From NCBI GenBank assembly GCA_004431415.1, contig QPMI01000038.1, positions 124,001 to 188,000 of the forward strand: a stretch of DNA of 64,000 bases. The letters are read 5' to 3'. Origin of the DNA: Cyanophora paradoxa. Lineage: Eukaryota > Glaucocystophyceae > Cyanophorales > Cyanophoraceae. The notes beneath the pieces were generated by a model that was given only the letters and a program-made list of their open reading frames with translations, was not told the origin of the DNA and searched no databases. Below are positions 29,002 to 40,278 of this stretch, in pieces. The number at the start of each line of letters is the position of its first letter. Positions within the stretch are counted from its first letter, which is position 1. The position numbers and the translations under genes were made by a program.

Positions 29002-29733
29002 ATGGATTGTGTCATTTGTTTGAACAAGCTGAACCCAAAGAAGGCTACCAAACTCGAATGTGGTCACAAATTCTGTAAGAAGTGTTTTGATGATTGGGAT
29101 AAAGCGAATGTATCAAAGTATGATCTCCTACCAATTTGTAAAGGTAAACCGTTTTGTGATTCAGATGACGCTTTTTTAATTAATCTTTCTCTGTCGAAAG
29201 CATGGGTAAGTTGTCCTCTCTGTAAACAAGATCACACTTATATGAATTGGGAGACTTTCCATGGTAAGAAGAAGAAACCCGTTTTAAAGAAAGTGATATG
29301 TAAGATTTGGTTCGCTAAGGAGGACTGCGGCAATGTAGACGCTTGTGATCTTATCACAGATCAGAGACATTTAATAAAGTATATACCACTGAGCGATAGG
29401 AAATTAATGAAAGAGGGGAAAGATCCAAAATACGACCATTCGTATAATGTGATTACCTATTTTGAGAAATGCATAGCTGAACACGAAACAGACATACACA
29501 TGAATAACTGTATGTGTAATGATAAGAAATGTAGCAAAATATTCCCTGTGTCTGCGAAAGAGTGCAATTGTCTTAATCATACAACCCCTTGGGATTTCGA
29601 GAATTGGCTAAAAACATTTAATCCCGACTCGAAAGATTGGATGGATAGAATGACATTCTATAACAAAACTAAATATCACATCTCTACGGGTCAATTGAGA
29701 ATGCGAACGCGTGAGAACACCGCAAATTCATAA
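29002..29733 (+). CDS. RING-finger protein (243 aa)
   Basis: The N-terminal C3HC4 RING has ligands C3, C6, C20, H22, C25, C28, C71 and C74 (CVIC, CGHKFCKKC, CPLC). The loop before the last pair is unusually long. More cysteines follow (CMCNDKKCSKIF, CNC near residues 171-190) and may bind a further zinc. RING proteins of large DNA viruses usually act as ubiquitin ligases on host factors; this is inferred here. The right-arm copy loses one C of CCCC and frameshifts near its C-terminus. Confidence 0.75.
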   Translation: MDCVICLNKLNPKKATKLECGHKFCKKCFDDWDKANVSKYDLLPICKGKPFCDSDDAFLINLSLSKAWVSCPLCKQDHTYMNWETFHGKKKKPVLKKVICKIWFAKEDCGNVDACDLITDQRHLIKYIPLSDRKLMKEGKDPKYDHSYNVITYFEKCIAEHETDIHMNNCMCNDKKCSKIFPVSAKECNCLNHTTPWDFENWLKTFNPDSKDWMDRMTFYNKTKYHISTGQLRMRTRENTANS

Positions 29734-29891
29734 CATGTCCCTCTTTCAAACGCACTTTAATATGGGTCTTTTTTTTACAAACCTTCACAGAAATGTGTGG
29801 TTTTGCTTCACAGAACCGTGTAGGTTTATGTTTCGATCTACGCAAACAGCTACAATGTCCTGTATAGGTAGTTTTGAAAAATAAAGCGTTT

Positions 29892-30434
29892 TCACTCTTT
29901 CCTGTTCCGATAACATTCGCATTCTGAAAGAAATGACCTTAATATTAACTTCCTTATTGCGTCGCGACCTTCCCAATTGTTGTGATCTTTACCAAAAAGT
30001 TTGACAAAGTCTAAGATATGGATAAACTCAGGACGTGATACATAATTAGGTAAATCAAACGGCTCCGTTTCTATTTCCCAATAATTCACTTTGTAGAAAT
30101 ATAACAAACCGTCAGATCCCTTAGCATAATGTATATCGGGATTCTCCGTAAAATATCCGATTTGCTCAATTTTCCAGCGTCTCGCGACTATTATGTCGCT
30201 ATTATCTAATTCATTCATAAACATAATCAATCTATCGACATTGATTTTGATTAAGGAAGAATTAACTGAAAACACGGGTTTTCCGTCGTAAATATACGGC
30301 GTCTCCATCATTGCAATCAATCTTAGCACAGCGTTAGGATGTCTCCCATGCCGCTTAAATGGCTTCATTTTTTGCCCGCTCAAAAAATGAAACCATAACC
30401 TGTAATGCAACGCTCCGTTATGCAACGCATCCAT
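29892..30434 (-). CDS. Unrecognised protein next to the palindrome axis (180 aa)
   Basis: The start is uncertain; the first in-frame ATG gives MDALHNGALHYRLWFHFLSG, while a later Met (MKPFKRHGRHPNAVLRLIAM) may be the true start. The body is mixed alpha/beta with many aromatic residues (GLLYFYKVNYWEIETEPFDL). No family is recognised and no -40 motif was found. The mirror copy at 31883-32424 has a one-base loss that truncates it. Confidence 0.5.
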   Translation of the reverse strand: MDALHNGALHYRLWFHFLSGQKMKPFKRHGRHPNAVLRLIAMMETPYIYDGKPVFSVNSSLIKINVDRLIMFMNELDNSDIIVARRWKIEQIGYFTENPDIHYAKGSDGLLYFYKVNYWEIETEPFDLPNYVSRPEFIHILDFVKLFGKDHNNWEGRDAIRKLILRSFLSECECYRNRKE

Positions 30435-30563
30435 TTATGGTCGAATCTAATGATGCTACATATGTATTCGTCGAAAAAGAGAATTTACATTATGTTGCTC
30501 ATTGAAAACCTTAATATACTCTCTTTTTCCGGCTTACTAAAATAACAAATCCACTTTATGTGT
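30435..30563. other. Inner end of the left arm
   Basis: The non-coding end of the arm finishes in CCACTTTATGTGT. Its last ten bases are the mirror of the ACACATAAAG that starts the element at 19105. Confidence 0.8.
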
Positions 30564-30570
30564 GAAAAAT

Positions 30571-30580
30571 CATTTAAAGT
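30571..30580 (+). promoter_or_regulatory. Promoter-like motif of the core nuclease gene
   Basis: CATTTAAAGT lies 37 nt before the ATG at 30608. The unique core thus carries the same type of signal as the arm genes. Confidence 0.5.
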
Positions 30581-30607
30581 TAAAATAATAGACATTTCCA
30601 ATGTAAG

Positions 30608-31750
30608 ATGCCTTTAAAATTAACAAAAGAAAGTTTTATAGAAAAAGCGAAAACTGTCCATGGGGATGCATATGGATACGATGAAGTTATTTATGAACAT
30701 AGTTTAAGTGAAGTCACAATTTACTGCAAAGTATGTAATGCGTATTTCACCCAACTTCCTGTAAATCATTTAAGAAAAAAGGGGTGCCGAATGTGTGCAA
30801 TACAAAAACGAGCCTCTGCAAATCGTAATGAATTACATGATTTAATAAGTAAAGCTCAAAGAATTCATGGAGACAAATATGATTATTCCATGATCGAAAA
30901 GTATGAAGGGATGACAAAACACGTTAGCATTCTTTGTAAAACATGTAAAACAGAGTTTAAACAGACATTATCATGTCATATAAACTACAAATTTGGATGT
31001 AGAAAATGTGGACATGCAAAAAAAAGCAAAGAGTCCCGAATACCTATAACAGAAGTTTTAGAACGTTTTAGATCTCAGCATGGAGAAAAGTATGATTACA
31101 CACATGTGCAATTTGAAAAGACAAGTGATGTTATAAACATCTTCTGCAAAACATGTAATGAGAGTTTTAAGCAAAGAGTCGATTCACATTTTAAAACAGG
31201 TTGCCGAAAATGCGGTAATAAACAAAATGGGCTTAACTGTCGCTCCACACAGGAAGAAGTTATTAAACGTTTTGAGACAATCCATAATGGGGCTTTCGAC
31301 TATTCTTTGGTAAAATATCAGACCACAAAAACCAAAGTAAAAATAATATGCAAAAAATGTAATTGTATTTTTGAACAGACGCCGTCTAACCACTTTAAAA
31401 GAGGCTGTCCTAATTGCAAAGTTTCACATGGGGAAAGAAAAGTGAAACAGGTCTTAGACTCTTATAACTTTGATTACTTGCAACAGTTTAGTTTTCAGGA
31501 TTGTAGGTATAAATTACCTTTGAGATTCGATTTTTATATAACCTCTTTGCGAATTGCAATTGAATATGACGGAGAACAACATAGGAAAATTGTCAATTTT
31601 TTTGGAGGTAAAGAAGCATTTGAGGAAACACAAAAGCGGGATGGTATCAAAAACAGATACTGTGAGATCAACAATATCAAACTTTTGAGAATACCACACA
31701 CTGAAAAAGAAATAAAGGCGACTATTGACTTATTCTTAAAAACCCTCTAA
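30608..31750 (+). CDS. Zinc-ribbon array plus PD-(D/E)XK (Vsr-like) nuclease, 380 aa
   Basis: Four tandem repeats of ~70 residues each carry H-G-x-x-Y-[DG]-Y and CxxC...H...GCxxC. The cysteine pairs are C40/C43/C60/C63, C110/C113/C131/C134, C180/C183/C199/C202 and C248/C251/C267/C270, resembling DUF723-type repeats. The C-terminus (~275-380) is a restriction-like fold with FDFY (D308), IEYDGEQHR (E319, D321, Q324, H325) and RDGIKNRYCEINNIKLLRI, as in Vsr-like nucleases. Giant viruses carry such proteins as probable homing endonucleases. It is the only gene of the element present once, filling the core between the two arms. Single-copy, AT-rich, with its own promoter-like motif. Confidence 0.75.
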   Translation: MPLKLTKESFIEKAKTVHGDAYGYDEVIYEHSLSEVTIYCKVCNAYFTQLPVNHLRKKGCRMCAIQKRASANRNELHDLISKAQRIHGDKYDYSMIEKYEGMTKHVSILCKTCKTEFKQTLSCHINYKFGCRKCGHAKKSKESRIPITEVLERFRSQHGEKYDYTHVQFEKTSDVINIFCKTCNESFKQRVDSHFKTGCRKCGNKQNGLNCRSTQEEVIKRFETIHNGAFDYSLVKYQTTKTKVKIICKKCNCIFEQTPSNHFKRGCPNCKVSHGERKVKQVLDSYNFDYLQQFSFQDCRYKLPLRFDFYITSLRIAIEYDGEQHRKIVNFFGGKEAFEETQKRDGIKNRYCEINNIKLLRIPHTEKEIKATIDLFLKTL

Positions 31751-31882
31751 AAGACACATAAAGTGGATTTGTTATTTTAGTAAGCCGGAAAAAGAGAGTA
31801 TATTAAGGTTTTCAATGAGCAACATAATGTAAATTCTCTTTTTCGACGAATACATATGTAGCATCATTAGATTCGACCATAA

Positions 31883-32424
31883 ATGGATGCGTTGCATAAC
31901 GGAGCGTTGCATTACAGGTTATGGTTTCATTTTTTGAGCGGGCAAAAAATGAAACCATTTAAGCGGCATGGGAGACATCCTAACGCTGTGCTAAGATTGA
32001 TTGCAATGATGGAGACGCCGTATATTTACGACGGAAAACCCGTGTTTTCAGTTAATTCTTCCTTAATCAAAATCAATGTCGATAGATTGATTATGTTTAT
32101 GAATGAATTAGATAATAGCGACATAATAGTCGCGAGACGCTGGAAAATTGAGCAAATCGGATATTTTACGGAGAATCCCGATATACATTATGCTAAGGGA
32201 TCTGACGGTTTGTTATATTTCTACAAAGTGAATTATTGGGAAATAGAAACGGAGCCGTTTGATTTACCTAATTATGTATCACGTCCTGAGTTTATCCATA
32301 TCTTAGACTTTGTCAAACTTTTTGGTAAAGATCACAACAATTGGAAGGTCGCGACGCAATAAGGAAGTTAATATTAAGGTCATTTCTTTCAGAATGCGAA
32401 TGTTATCGGAACAGGAAAGAGTGA
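31883..32424 (+). pseudogene. Right-arm copy of the 180-aa gene, frameshifted
   Basis: It mirrors 29892-30434. GGG is read as GG near 32343, so the frame ends early at 32362; the coding sequence otherwise continues to 32424. This is probably a sequence error. Confidence 0.7.
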
Positions 32425-32581
32425 AAACGCTTTATTTTTCAAAACTACCTATACAGGACATTGTAGCTGTTTGCGTAGATCGAAACATAAACCTACACGG
32501 TTCTGTGAAGCAAAACCACACATTTCTGTGAAGGTTTGTAAAAAAAGACCCATATTAAAGTGCGTTTGAAAGAGGGACATG

Positions 32582-33312
32582 TTATGAATTTGCGGTGTTC
32601 TCACGCGTTCGCATTCTCAATTGACCCGTAGAGATGTGATATTTAGTTTTGTTATAGAATGTCATTCTATCCATCCAATCTTTCGAGTCGGGATTAAATG
32701 TTTTTAGCCAATTCTCGAAATCCCAAGGGTTGTATGATTAAGACAATTGCACTCTTTCGCAGACACAGGGAATATTTTGCTACATTTCTTATCATTACAC
32801 ATACAGTTATTCATGTGTATGTCTGTTTCGTGTTCAGCTATGCATTTCTCAAAATAGGTAATCACATTATACGAATGGTCGTATTTTGGATCTTTCCCCT
32901 CTTTCATTAATTTCCTATCGCTCAGTGGTATATACTTTATTAAATGTCTCTGATCTGTGATAAGATCACAAGCGTCTACATTGCCGCAGTCCTCCTTAGC
33001 GAACCAAATCTTACATATCACTTTCTTTAAAACGGGTTTCTTCTTCTTACCATGGAAAGTCTCCCAATTCATATAAGTGTGATCTTGTTTACAGAGAGGA
33101 CAACTTACCCATGCTTTCGACAGAGAAAGATTAATTAAAAAAGCGTCATCTGAATCACAAAACGGTTTACCTTTACAAATTGGTAGGAGATCATACTTTG
33201 ATACATTCGCTTTATCCCAATCATCAAAACACTTCTTACAGAATTTGTGACCACATTCGAGTTTGGTAGCCTTCTTTGGGTTCAGCTTGTTCAAACAAAT
33301 GACACAATCCAT
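32582..33312 (-). pseudogene. Right-arm copy of the RING gene, frameshifted
   Basis: It mirrors 29002-29733. One base is missing in a C run near 32727, truncating the last ~40 residues. The RING itself is unaffected. Confidence 0.7.
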
Positions 33313-33405
33313 CTCTGATGATTCGTTTTATTATAAGAGTTAACATGTCTTTAAGTGCTTTTTTCCTATTTAAAGAAAAAGCACCTTTGAAATAAAATAA
33401 GAAAC

Positions 33406-34158
33406 ATGTCGGAATCTCTCGTGTTTGCCTCTTCCGATTATGAAGCCGCGGAATTGTTTGTAAAAGATCTCGACGGCAAGTTTATACTATCTGATGGTGT
33501 CATTTACACTAAACAAAATAACCACCTATGGACGAATAATGTAGCGTTCATTAATCAAGCGATGCTCAAACTATGTATGCGTTTGAATGTCTACAAGAAG
33601 AACAGTAAAGGTGAGATTCTCCGTTATACACATAATTTAACGAATGCTCAAAAGGTCATTAAGATCTCAAAAGCGATTCTTGAAGATCGAAACGACTTTT
33701 ATAAACAGGTTATGAGACCGTCTACGATTGGTAAACTATGTTATCAAAACGGCGTCTACGATATAGAAACAAAGAGACTTATAGCATGGGATAAATGTGA
33801 AGGAATCTATGCTTTTTATTGTATATCTCGCGATCTCGTTGTAGATGAAACGGGAAAGATCGTAAAACCGTGTGAAATTAACATAAGTGAGTTGTACGAT
33901 AAGATTTTGAGACCGCTTTCTTACAAAATGACACTTAATGAAACGATGAAAGCCATTTATGATGCTCTCACCTTCAAACAAAATAATAAAATGTATCAAG
34001 ATTATGCAAAACGTGGTGATTGGGGAGGTTTGGTATCTTTCATGCGAAACACAGTTTTTGGTATGCAACCGTATATGTCCCATTTAGATATAATGAATCG
34101 TATCGAGATTATCCACAGTTTCGAGTGGGTCTTTTTGGAATCGTATAAATCAGAGTGA
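33406..34158 (+). CDS. Right-arm copy of the helicase-less paralogue (250 aa)
   Basis: Protein identical to the 28158-28910 product. The motif TATTTAAAGA at 33367-33376 lies 39 nt upstream. Confidence 0.75.
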   Translation: MSESLVFASSDYEAAELFVKDLDGKFILSDGVIYTKQNNHLWTNNVAFINQAMLKLCMRLNVYKKNSKGEILRYTHNLTNAQKVIKISKAILEDRNDFYKQVMRPSTIGKLCYQNGVYDIETKRLIAWDKCEGIYAFYCISRDLVVDETGKIVKPCEINISELYDKILRPLSYKMTLNETMKAIYDALTFKQNNKMYQDYAKRGDWGGLVSFMRNTVFGMQPYMSHLDIMNRIEIIHSFEWVFLESYKSE

Positions 34159-34719
34159 AACGCTCGGTGAGTGATTTTATTAATTGTTTTTGTAAACATT
34201 CTCGTATATGTGATGCATTATCAAATGTGATTTGAAGCAACGTTTTTACTTTAACCATTGGGCATTTTTTTGGGCACTGTTGGGCACTTGTTGGGCACCT
34301 TTGGGCACTTTTTAATCCAAGGTCTAAAAGATTTCTTAGAATACATTTTCAAAATTCTAATTTCATTCAAAACATTTTTTATATAGAAAAACTTTCTTAA
34401 AACGGTGCCCAAAGTGCCCAATGACATTTAAAAAGTGCCCAACGATAAAAGAAGTGCCCAATGAAACCATAAACAGTAATATAGGTATAGAACAGATATA
34501 AACCATCTTTTCGAAAGAGTAACATATGTAAAAAAGAAGTGCCCAATGATAAAAGAAGTGCCAATGAAACCATAAACAGTAATATAGGTATAGAACAGAT
34601 ATAAACCATCTTTTCGAAAGAGTAACATATGTAAAAAAAGAAGTGCCCAACGACCTTAAACAGTAAGAAAACCTCTTACGATTTATAAAAAATACGAATG
34701 CTCTGTTTAATATCAAGAG
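34159..34719. repeat. Word array A2, right-arm copy
   Basis: Mirror of 27593-28157, with a few one-base losses (for example GTGCCAATG for GTGCCCAATG near 34559). Confidence 0.8.
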
Positions 34720-37106
34720 TTACGCTTCGACATCGTCATCATCATCTACAAATCGGGTAGTAGAGATCAATTTAACGCCCTTATATCCTCGTTCATAAGT
34801 AGCTGTATTTCCCTTTCGAATAGCAGCTTTACTATATGTAGCGCCCATCAACACCATAACGCTTTTAATACGATTCGCGGACATGTTAAGTTTAAGTTCC
34901 TTCAATTTATCAACGACTGTTTTGCTTGATACAGCATCGGAAGGATCACGGGTGAATTCGAATGCGCTTTTAATTATTTGCATTTCGTCGCCCGCATCTT
35001 CACGAAACTCGCTTACGTCTTCGGCGATCTTCCCCGATACCACAAACTTCTGTGACTTGAAGGCTTCGAAAACCATGTATTCAAAGGCGTGAATAATTTC
35101 AGGACGTCGCAGCAGATCGCTTTTAATGTCTTCTGACGCCAAACGGAAACACGGGCTATTCATCTCTTCAACTGTTTTCTGATCGACGAATTTGTGGGGA
35201 TGCTTGAATAATACCATGGTTTGGAGTGTATCAGAAGGTGAGACGGGCGGCACATCATTCATGATCATCCATATACGACTTTGAAGTCGAATGTTAACCT
35301 CATTCTCATACAGAACACGCATACATTGCATATCACCACCTGATTCCTTCTTTTTGATCATAGCGCCGTTCAATTTGATATTGGTGTTTGAAACATCGAA
35401 TTTCATCTCTTGTGTGAAAGTCAAACGACGGAATTCACATGGCTTCATCCACTTCAATTTCGATGTATCATTATCGTCTACGCTTTTGTTTAAGAGGAAA
35501 GACTCACCGCTTATGGTGTGGACATAATCGCCCCATGTGTTCTCTTGAAGATTGACGTAAACCCCCTTTCCACAATTACGTTCACCCACCGATAGTCCCC
35601 ATTGCTTATCTTCATAACAACCCGCAACCGCACGAGCCGTAAATTCAAGAGCGGACGTTACACTTTCGGCACCGAAAACGGGTTCAAGAACTTTATCGTA
35701 GAGAGTCTGAATATCGGCATCGGATGGTTTGAGAATGTAGCCGTTATCATCCACGGGAAGGTCACGAGAGATTCGAGTAGTCGAGTAAACATTCTTACAA
35801 TCCTTCCACGGTGTAAGCTTCTTTGTCTTGAAATCATACACTCCGTTCTGATAGCATATTTTCCCAATGGTAGAACTCCATAACTCCTCGTAGAAATTCT
35901 GACGATTGGAAGGAGAGGGATTACAGCTTCGATGATTCTTTTAGCATTTGGTGTTTCACCGGAATATGATCTCAGGTTCCCTTTTGCGTCTTCTTTCACG
36001 AAATGCGCTTGCATGCACAATTTTAAGAGAATTCCCTTCACCAATTTCGTATCCTCAGTCCATAGGCTGTCGTCCTTCCGGGCGAAAATACGACCGTCAC
36101 ATTTGATGATTTGCCCCTCGATATCATTAACGAATAATGAGGCAGCATGTGAATCGTCGATAATTACCCGGCAGAGAGGAATTCCTTCATCCAAATTTGC
36201 GGGGATTTCAAATCCTTGATCCATCGGTTTAATCAGCAATCCAACCTTATAACCGATTGTGTTTTCGATATATTCCGATGCTTCCTTCAAGATGGATGCA
36301 ACACGCTCTTCCGGAAATTTTGGGTCTTTCTCAATCATACAACCATCGAAAACGAGAACTCCAACCTTAATACCCAGTGAAGTGAGATACTCACAAAGAG
36401 CCATGAGGCATTGATTCTCGATATTACAGAGAACCATATTAACTACCGAACCGAGGATGTTGTGGTCTTTCTTCTTCTTGCAGATGAGTAGGTAGTTTTT
36501 GTTTTCGGGTATGTTTGCGATAAGAGCATGAATACCAGCCATTTCCTCTTTTAATTTTTTGAAATCGGGGTGATTGAGAAGAGCTTCGTTGTCAGTTCCG
36601 TCGCCGCCGTTAATAACAGAAAGGAATGCACGTTTAATGTCTTCACGAGTGAGTCTCGATTTCTCGATTATATCGGCGATGATAGAGTCGCGATTTTCAA
36701 CGTAATTAGCAAGAGCGTTGCATGCGATTTCATTTTTTTTACAATATTGGATAAGAAGCGTTGGGTGAGCGTTAATCATATCGATATCAATATAGTTTTC
36801 ACGGGCAAGTGTGTGTCGAAATTCACGGGGCATCTCTTGCATCGAAACCTGTTTTTTCTTTATGTTTCGAACGTTAGAGTAATAGCGCCCGGTGTTGTGT
36901 GAGCATTGGCGATATTTAACAGTGATGCGATCACTTCGGTTCAAACTCTTAAAGTATTTGTTTAGAAGCGTCAGAGTGGCGGTTGGATCGACTTGTGGGC
37001 GATACTTCAACTCATCAAAGTTTTCGATCAGGTATTTAAGGACATGACGGTTAGCCTTCTCGGAGAGGGTTATATCAGATGCGTTGGGTTGCTTGGCGTT
37101 AAACAT
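34720..37106 (-). pseudogene. Right-arm copy of the TVpol-SF3 helicase gene, frameshifted
   Basis: It mirrors 25205-27592. The polymerase half is open from 37106 and the helicase half is open to 34720, but one base of a CCC run is missing near 35914, between the D5_N region and Walker A. A synonymous change lies at 35716. All catalytic motifs are present on one side or the other. Confidence 0.8.
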
Positions 37107-37279
37107 CTTGGATTCTTACCTTTCTCAGAGAAATTAATCTGAGGAAATTGATGAATTCCCTTTACTGGTTCTTATTGTGAAGTCCTTAAATGCTTTTTGG
37201 TTGCCCACGGCACTATAATGATTAGCCTTAGGTTATAAAAAGGAGAAAGTTAAGTGTCATTTTTTTCACCTCTGATCGA

Positions 37280-37705
37280 TCAATTCGCTACGATACTTTC
37301 CGATGATGTATCGGGATTACAAGCATTGTATTTACGAGGACGTCCGGTTTTCTTAATTGCCTCTTTCTCATCAACCTTTTCAAGTCGTTTCCGTTCCAGA
37401 TACCTCCGGACAATCTCTTTTCTTCTCTTTCGGAATTCTTCATCTTCTGCATATCGACGTTGAACATACAAAGCCATCTTTTCCAATTTCTCAGGAGGAG
37501 TTGCAGTCTTTTCACCTTTTGCGATTCTCTCTTCTTTCACCTTTTGATAAACAATACGTTTCCTCTCACGGTCTTTCTCACGTCTCAACTTTGCTTTTTC
37601 TTCCCATTCTTCCTCTGTTAGCGTAGGTTTCTTTTCAACACGTGGGAGGTCTGCACCCTTCTGCATAGCAATAAGCTCTTGGTTTGATTTCCGAGTTCTC
37701 ACCAT
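37280..37705 (-). CDS. Right-arm copy of the AT-hook-like basic protein (141 aa)
   Basis: Identical protein to 24605-25030, with the same start choice. Confidence 0.6.
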   Translation of the reverse strand: MVRTRKSNQELIAMQKGADLPRVEKKPTLTEEEWEEKAKLRREKDRERKRIVYQKVKEERIAKGEKTATPPEKLEKMALYVQRRYAEDEEFRKRRKEIVRRYLERKRLEKVDEKEAIKKTGRPRKYNACNPDTSSESIVAN

Positions 37706-37888
37706 TTTTCCTTTATATAAGAGCAAGATAATATCTATTTCACTTATCTTACTTCCCAAATCCTTAAATACTTTTTGGATGTTCGGAAAGCGTCATTTTT
37801 TGCTACGTCCTTGAAGTAATCATCGAATAAATCAATAAAATACATCCATAAAATGTAACGGATAAAAACAGTATCTGTAACGTATAGA

Positions 37889-38221
37889 ATGGAATATGTA
37901 ACGGATGAAACAGATTCAGATTACGTTATTGAGATTTATGATGATGAAGAAGAAGACGATTATAATAATTCAATACAAAGCGATGAAGTTAAGAGACCTA
38001 TGACTTTTTGCGATTTCCTCCTATATTGCTTCGATATAAGTAAGAATGGCGAATATATCCCGGCTGATATCTTACTCAGTCAAATACAGCAAGTTTTAGA
38101 TTCAAAGGTTTCACCACGAGTTTTAGGTTTGAGTATAAAAAAGGTTTTTGGAATTTCAGCATATACTCGGAGGATCAATGGTGTAGTAAAACGAGTTTAT
38201 GACCTTTCTAAACGGGTTTGA
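37889..38221 (+). CDS. Right-arm copy of the acidic winged-helix-like protein (110 aa)
   Basis: Identical protein to 24089-24421. Confidence 0.45.
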   Translation: MEYVTDETDSDYVIEIYDDEEEDDYNNSIQSDEVKRPMTFCDFLLYCFDISKNGEYIPADILLSQIQQVLDSKVSPRVLGLSIKKVFGISAYTRRINGVVKRVYDLSKRV

Positions 38222-38274
38222 AAAAGAAATAATACAGTAATTTCATGTTTTTTGTTATTTTTTTGGAAATAATC

Positions 38275-38592
38275 CTAAATTAAACCGAGAAGATAACTAA
38301 GAACTATTGCCTCGTTTCGTTTGTCAATCTTCTTTCTTAGTTTCAACTGTAAGCGATTACCACTGTGTCTTACATCATGATCGAAACTCTCAAATGTTTT
38401 TGTCATTGAGGAGATCGCTTTCTCTTCAAGTATGCGTTTTAATTTAGACGGTATCTGACTTGGTTTATATCCTTCACATCTTGCTCGTGCTTCAACTGTT
38501 TTCTTCAATATCTCATCTCGTTTTTCTGAGTGTAAGTCTGTAAAATCAACTCCCAGTTCGTGAAGGTGAGTAGAGAAATTAGCGCACGCCAT
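38275..38592 (-). CDS. Right-arm copy of the 105-aa orphan
   Basis: Identical protein to 23718-24035. Confidence 0.55.
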   Translation of the reverse strand: MACANFSTHLHELGVDFTDLHSEKRDEILKKTVEARARCEGYKPSQIPSKLKRILEEKAISSMTKTFESFDHDVRHSGNRLQLKLRKKIDKRNEAIVLSYLLGLI

Positions 38593-39455
38593 TGTTAAAT
38601 CCTACCTCTATAATCACTACTATAACGTGTCATTTTTTTAAGCCCTTTCTTGTTGCAACTATCTGACGCTTGTTTTGACAGTCTGACTTTTTTAATCGAG
38701 GTTTTAAAAAAAGATTTCTTGGAGTGTGTTTTCTAAATTCAAATTTTATAAAATCATTCATTATTAAGAAAACTTTTCAAAACAGTGTCAACAGTGTCAG
38801 AATACATTTAAATAGTGTCAGAAGAAAAGAAAGTGTCAGACAAACCATATTACAGTAAGAGTGAGAATGATTAAAGAAGACCACAATTTTCATTTTGTGG
38901 CGATTTAAAAACAGAATGTCAGACAGACCATATACAGTAACAAGCCGTAGTTGTTTCTAAAACAATGTAGTAGAATCCTACCTCTATAATCACTACTATA
39001 ACGTGTCATTTTTTAAGTCCTTTTCTTCCCACTACATACTTTCAGGCACTTCCCAGATCGCTACACGCTTTCAGTCTCTTTATCACAAAAAGCGATATGT
39101 AATTTTCAGATTGACAGGCACTTTTTTCAGGCAGTCAGGCACTTTCAGGCGCTTTTAATCGAGAGTCTAAAAAATCTTTCTTAAATTTGTTTTTAAAATT
39201 CAATTTCATTGTGTTTTGTTTTTTCTATAAAAAAAGTTTCCTAAAAATGTGCCTGAAATGCCTGATGACATTTAAAAAGTGCCTGACGATCATAAACAGT
39301 AAGAGAAATCTTAAAATAGTGAAAAGATCGAGTATATTAGTGGTGCAATCATAAATCTAAAAGTGCCTGATAGTCATTTATAGTAAGAAAATGCCTTAAC
39401 TCACTGAAATAAAGGCATCAGAGAAAGAACAACCCACGGTCTCATGGTTTCCGCA
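38593..39455. repeat. Word arrays C and B, right-arm copies
   Basis: Mirror of 22850-23717, including the duplicated 45-bp leader (about 38598-38642 and 38975-39020). Confidence 0.8.
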
Positions 39456-39767
39456 TTAAGAAGATCTGGCGATTTTCTTGTTTCTATAATACTCTCGTGA
39501 TTTCTCACGCTGTCGATTGCGAAACTCTTCATCTTCCGCGTATCGTTGCATTTGGTAACGGCTACTATTTGCGATTCTATTCGGAGGCGTGATTGTTGGC
39601 TCACCGTCTTCCATTCGTTTCTGTTTGACTTTTTCATAAAATTTCCGATTATATTCTCTAATCTTTTCACGTCTCAAAAAGAGCATTTCAGGTGTCACTT
39701 TGCAAGGCATAATGTAAACTTCCCCTCTCTGTTCCGCCATCAGTTGCTGATTTGATTTACGAGGCAT
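39456..39767 (-). CDS. Right-arm copy of the 103-aa basic protein
   Basis: Identical protein to 22538-22849. Confidence 0.6.
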   Translation of the reverse strand: MPRKSNQQLMAEQRGEVYIMPCKVTPEMLFLRREKIREYNRKFYEKVKQKRMEDGEPTITPPNRIANSSRYQMQRYAEDEEFRNRQREKSREYYRNKKIARSS

Positions 39768-40278
39768 TGTAGTTTTACTTTCATATATATTATCGTTTTA
39801 TCCTTAAATCTATGAGAGTAAGAGATTTATATATAAAAGTAGATTTTGAATCTTCTTCTTACTACAAATGGTCATTGGGCACTTCATTTAGAACGCTTCT
39901 TTTTTTCATTAAAGATGGTCTATATCTCTACAATATTTGTATTACAGTAAGTGGTTTCATTGGGCACTTCTTTTATCATTGGGCACTTTTTAAATGTCAT
40001 TGGGCACTTTGGGCACCGTTTTAAGAAAGTTTTTCTATATAAAAAATGTTTTGAATGAAATTAGAATTTTGAAAATGTATTCTAAGAAATCTTTTAGACC
40101 TTGGATTAAAAAGTGCCCAAAGGTGCCCAACAAGTGCCCAACAAGTGCCCAACAACGCCCAATAACGCCCAACAGCCCAAAAAAACCCAATCGTAAGTAA
40201 ACGATCGGATATGAGGAGGCTTACGAACTCATGCGATGATTTAAGAAGAAGCGACATTGATTATAAAAGAATCATAAC
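39768..40278. repeat. Word array A1, right-arm copy
   Basis: Mirror of 22025-22537. The GATTTAAGAA motif of the next gene is at 40238-40247. Confidence 0.8.

Larger units (their letters stand above)
19105..30563. repeat. Left arm of the giant inverted repeat (11.46 kb)
   Basis: It is the reverse complement of 31754-43041. Paired positions sum to about 62301 at the outer genes and 62317 at the axis. The whole coding region thus drifts by only about 16 bases. All arm genes are intact here. Confidence 0.95.

Noticed and set aside
30554-31763. The core as a simple transposon inserted into a perfect palindrome
   Set aside because: No target duplication is seen at its borders (GAAAAA versus AAAAAG is not a match), and the borders coincide with the element's end motif.
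32310-32531. 73-codon ORF at the end of the right-arm 180-aa gene
   Set aside because: It is the continuation of the frameshifted gene in another frame, then non-coding sequence.
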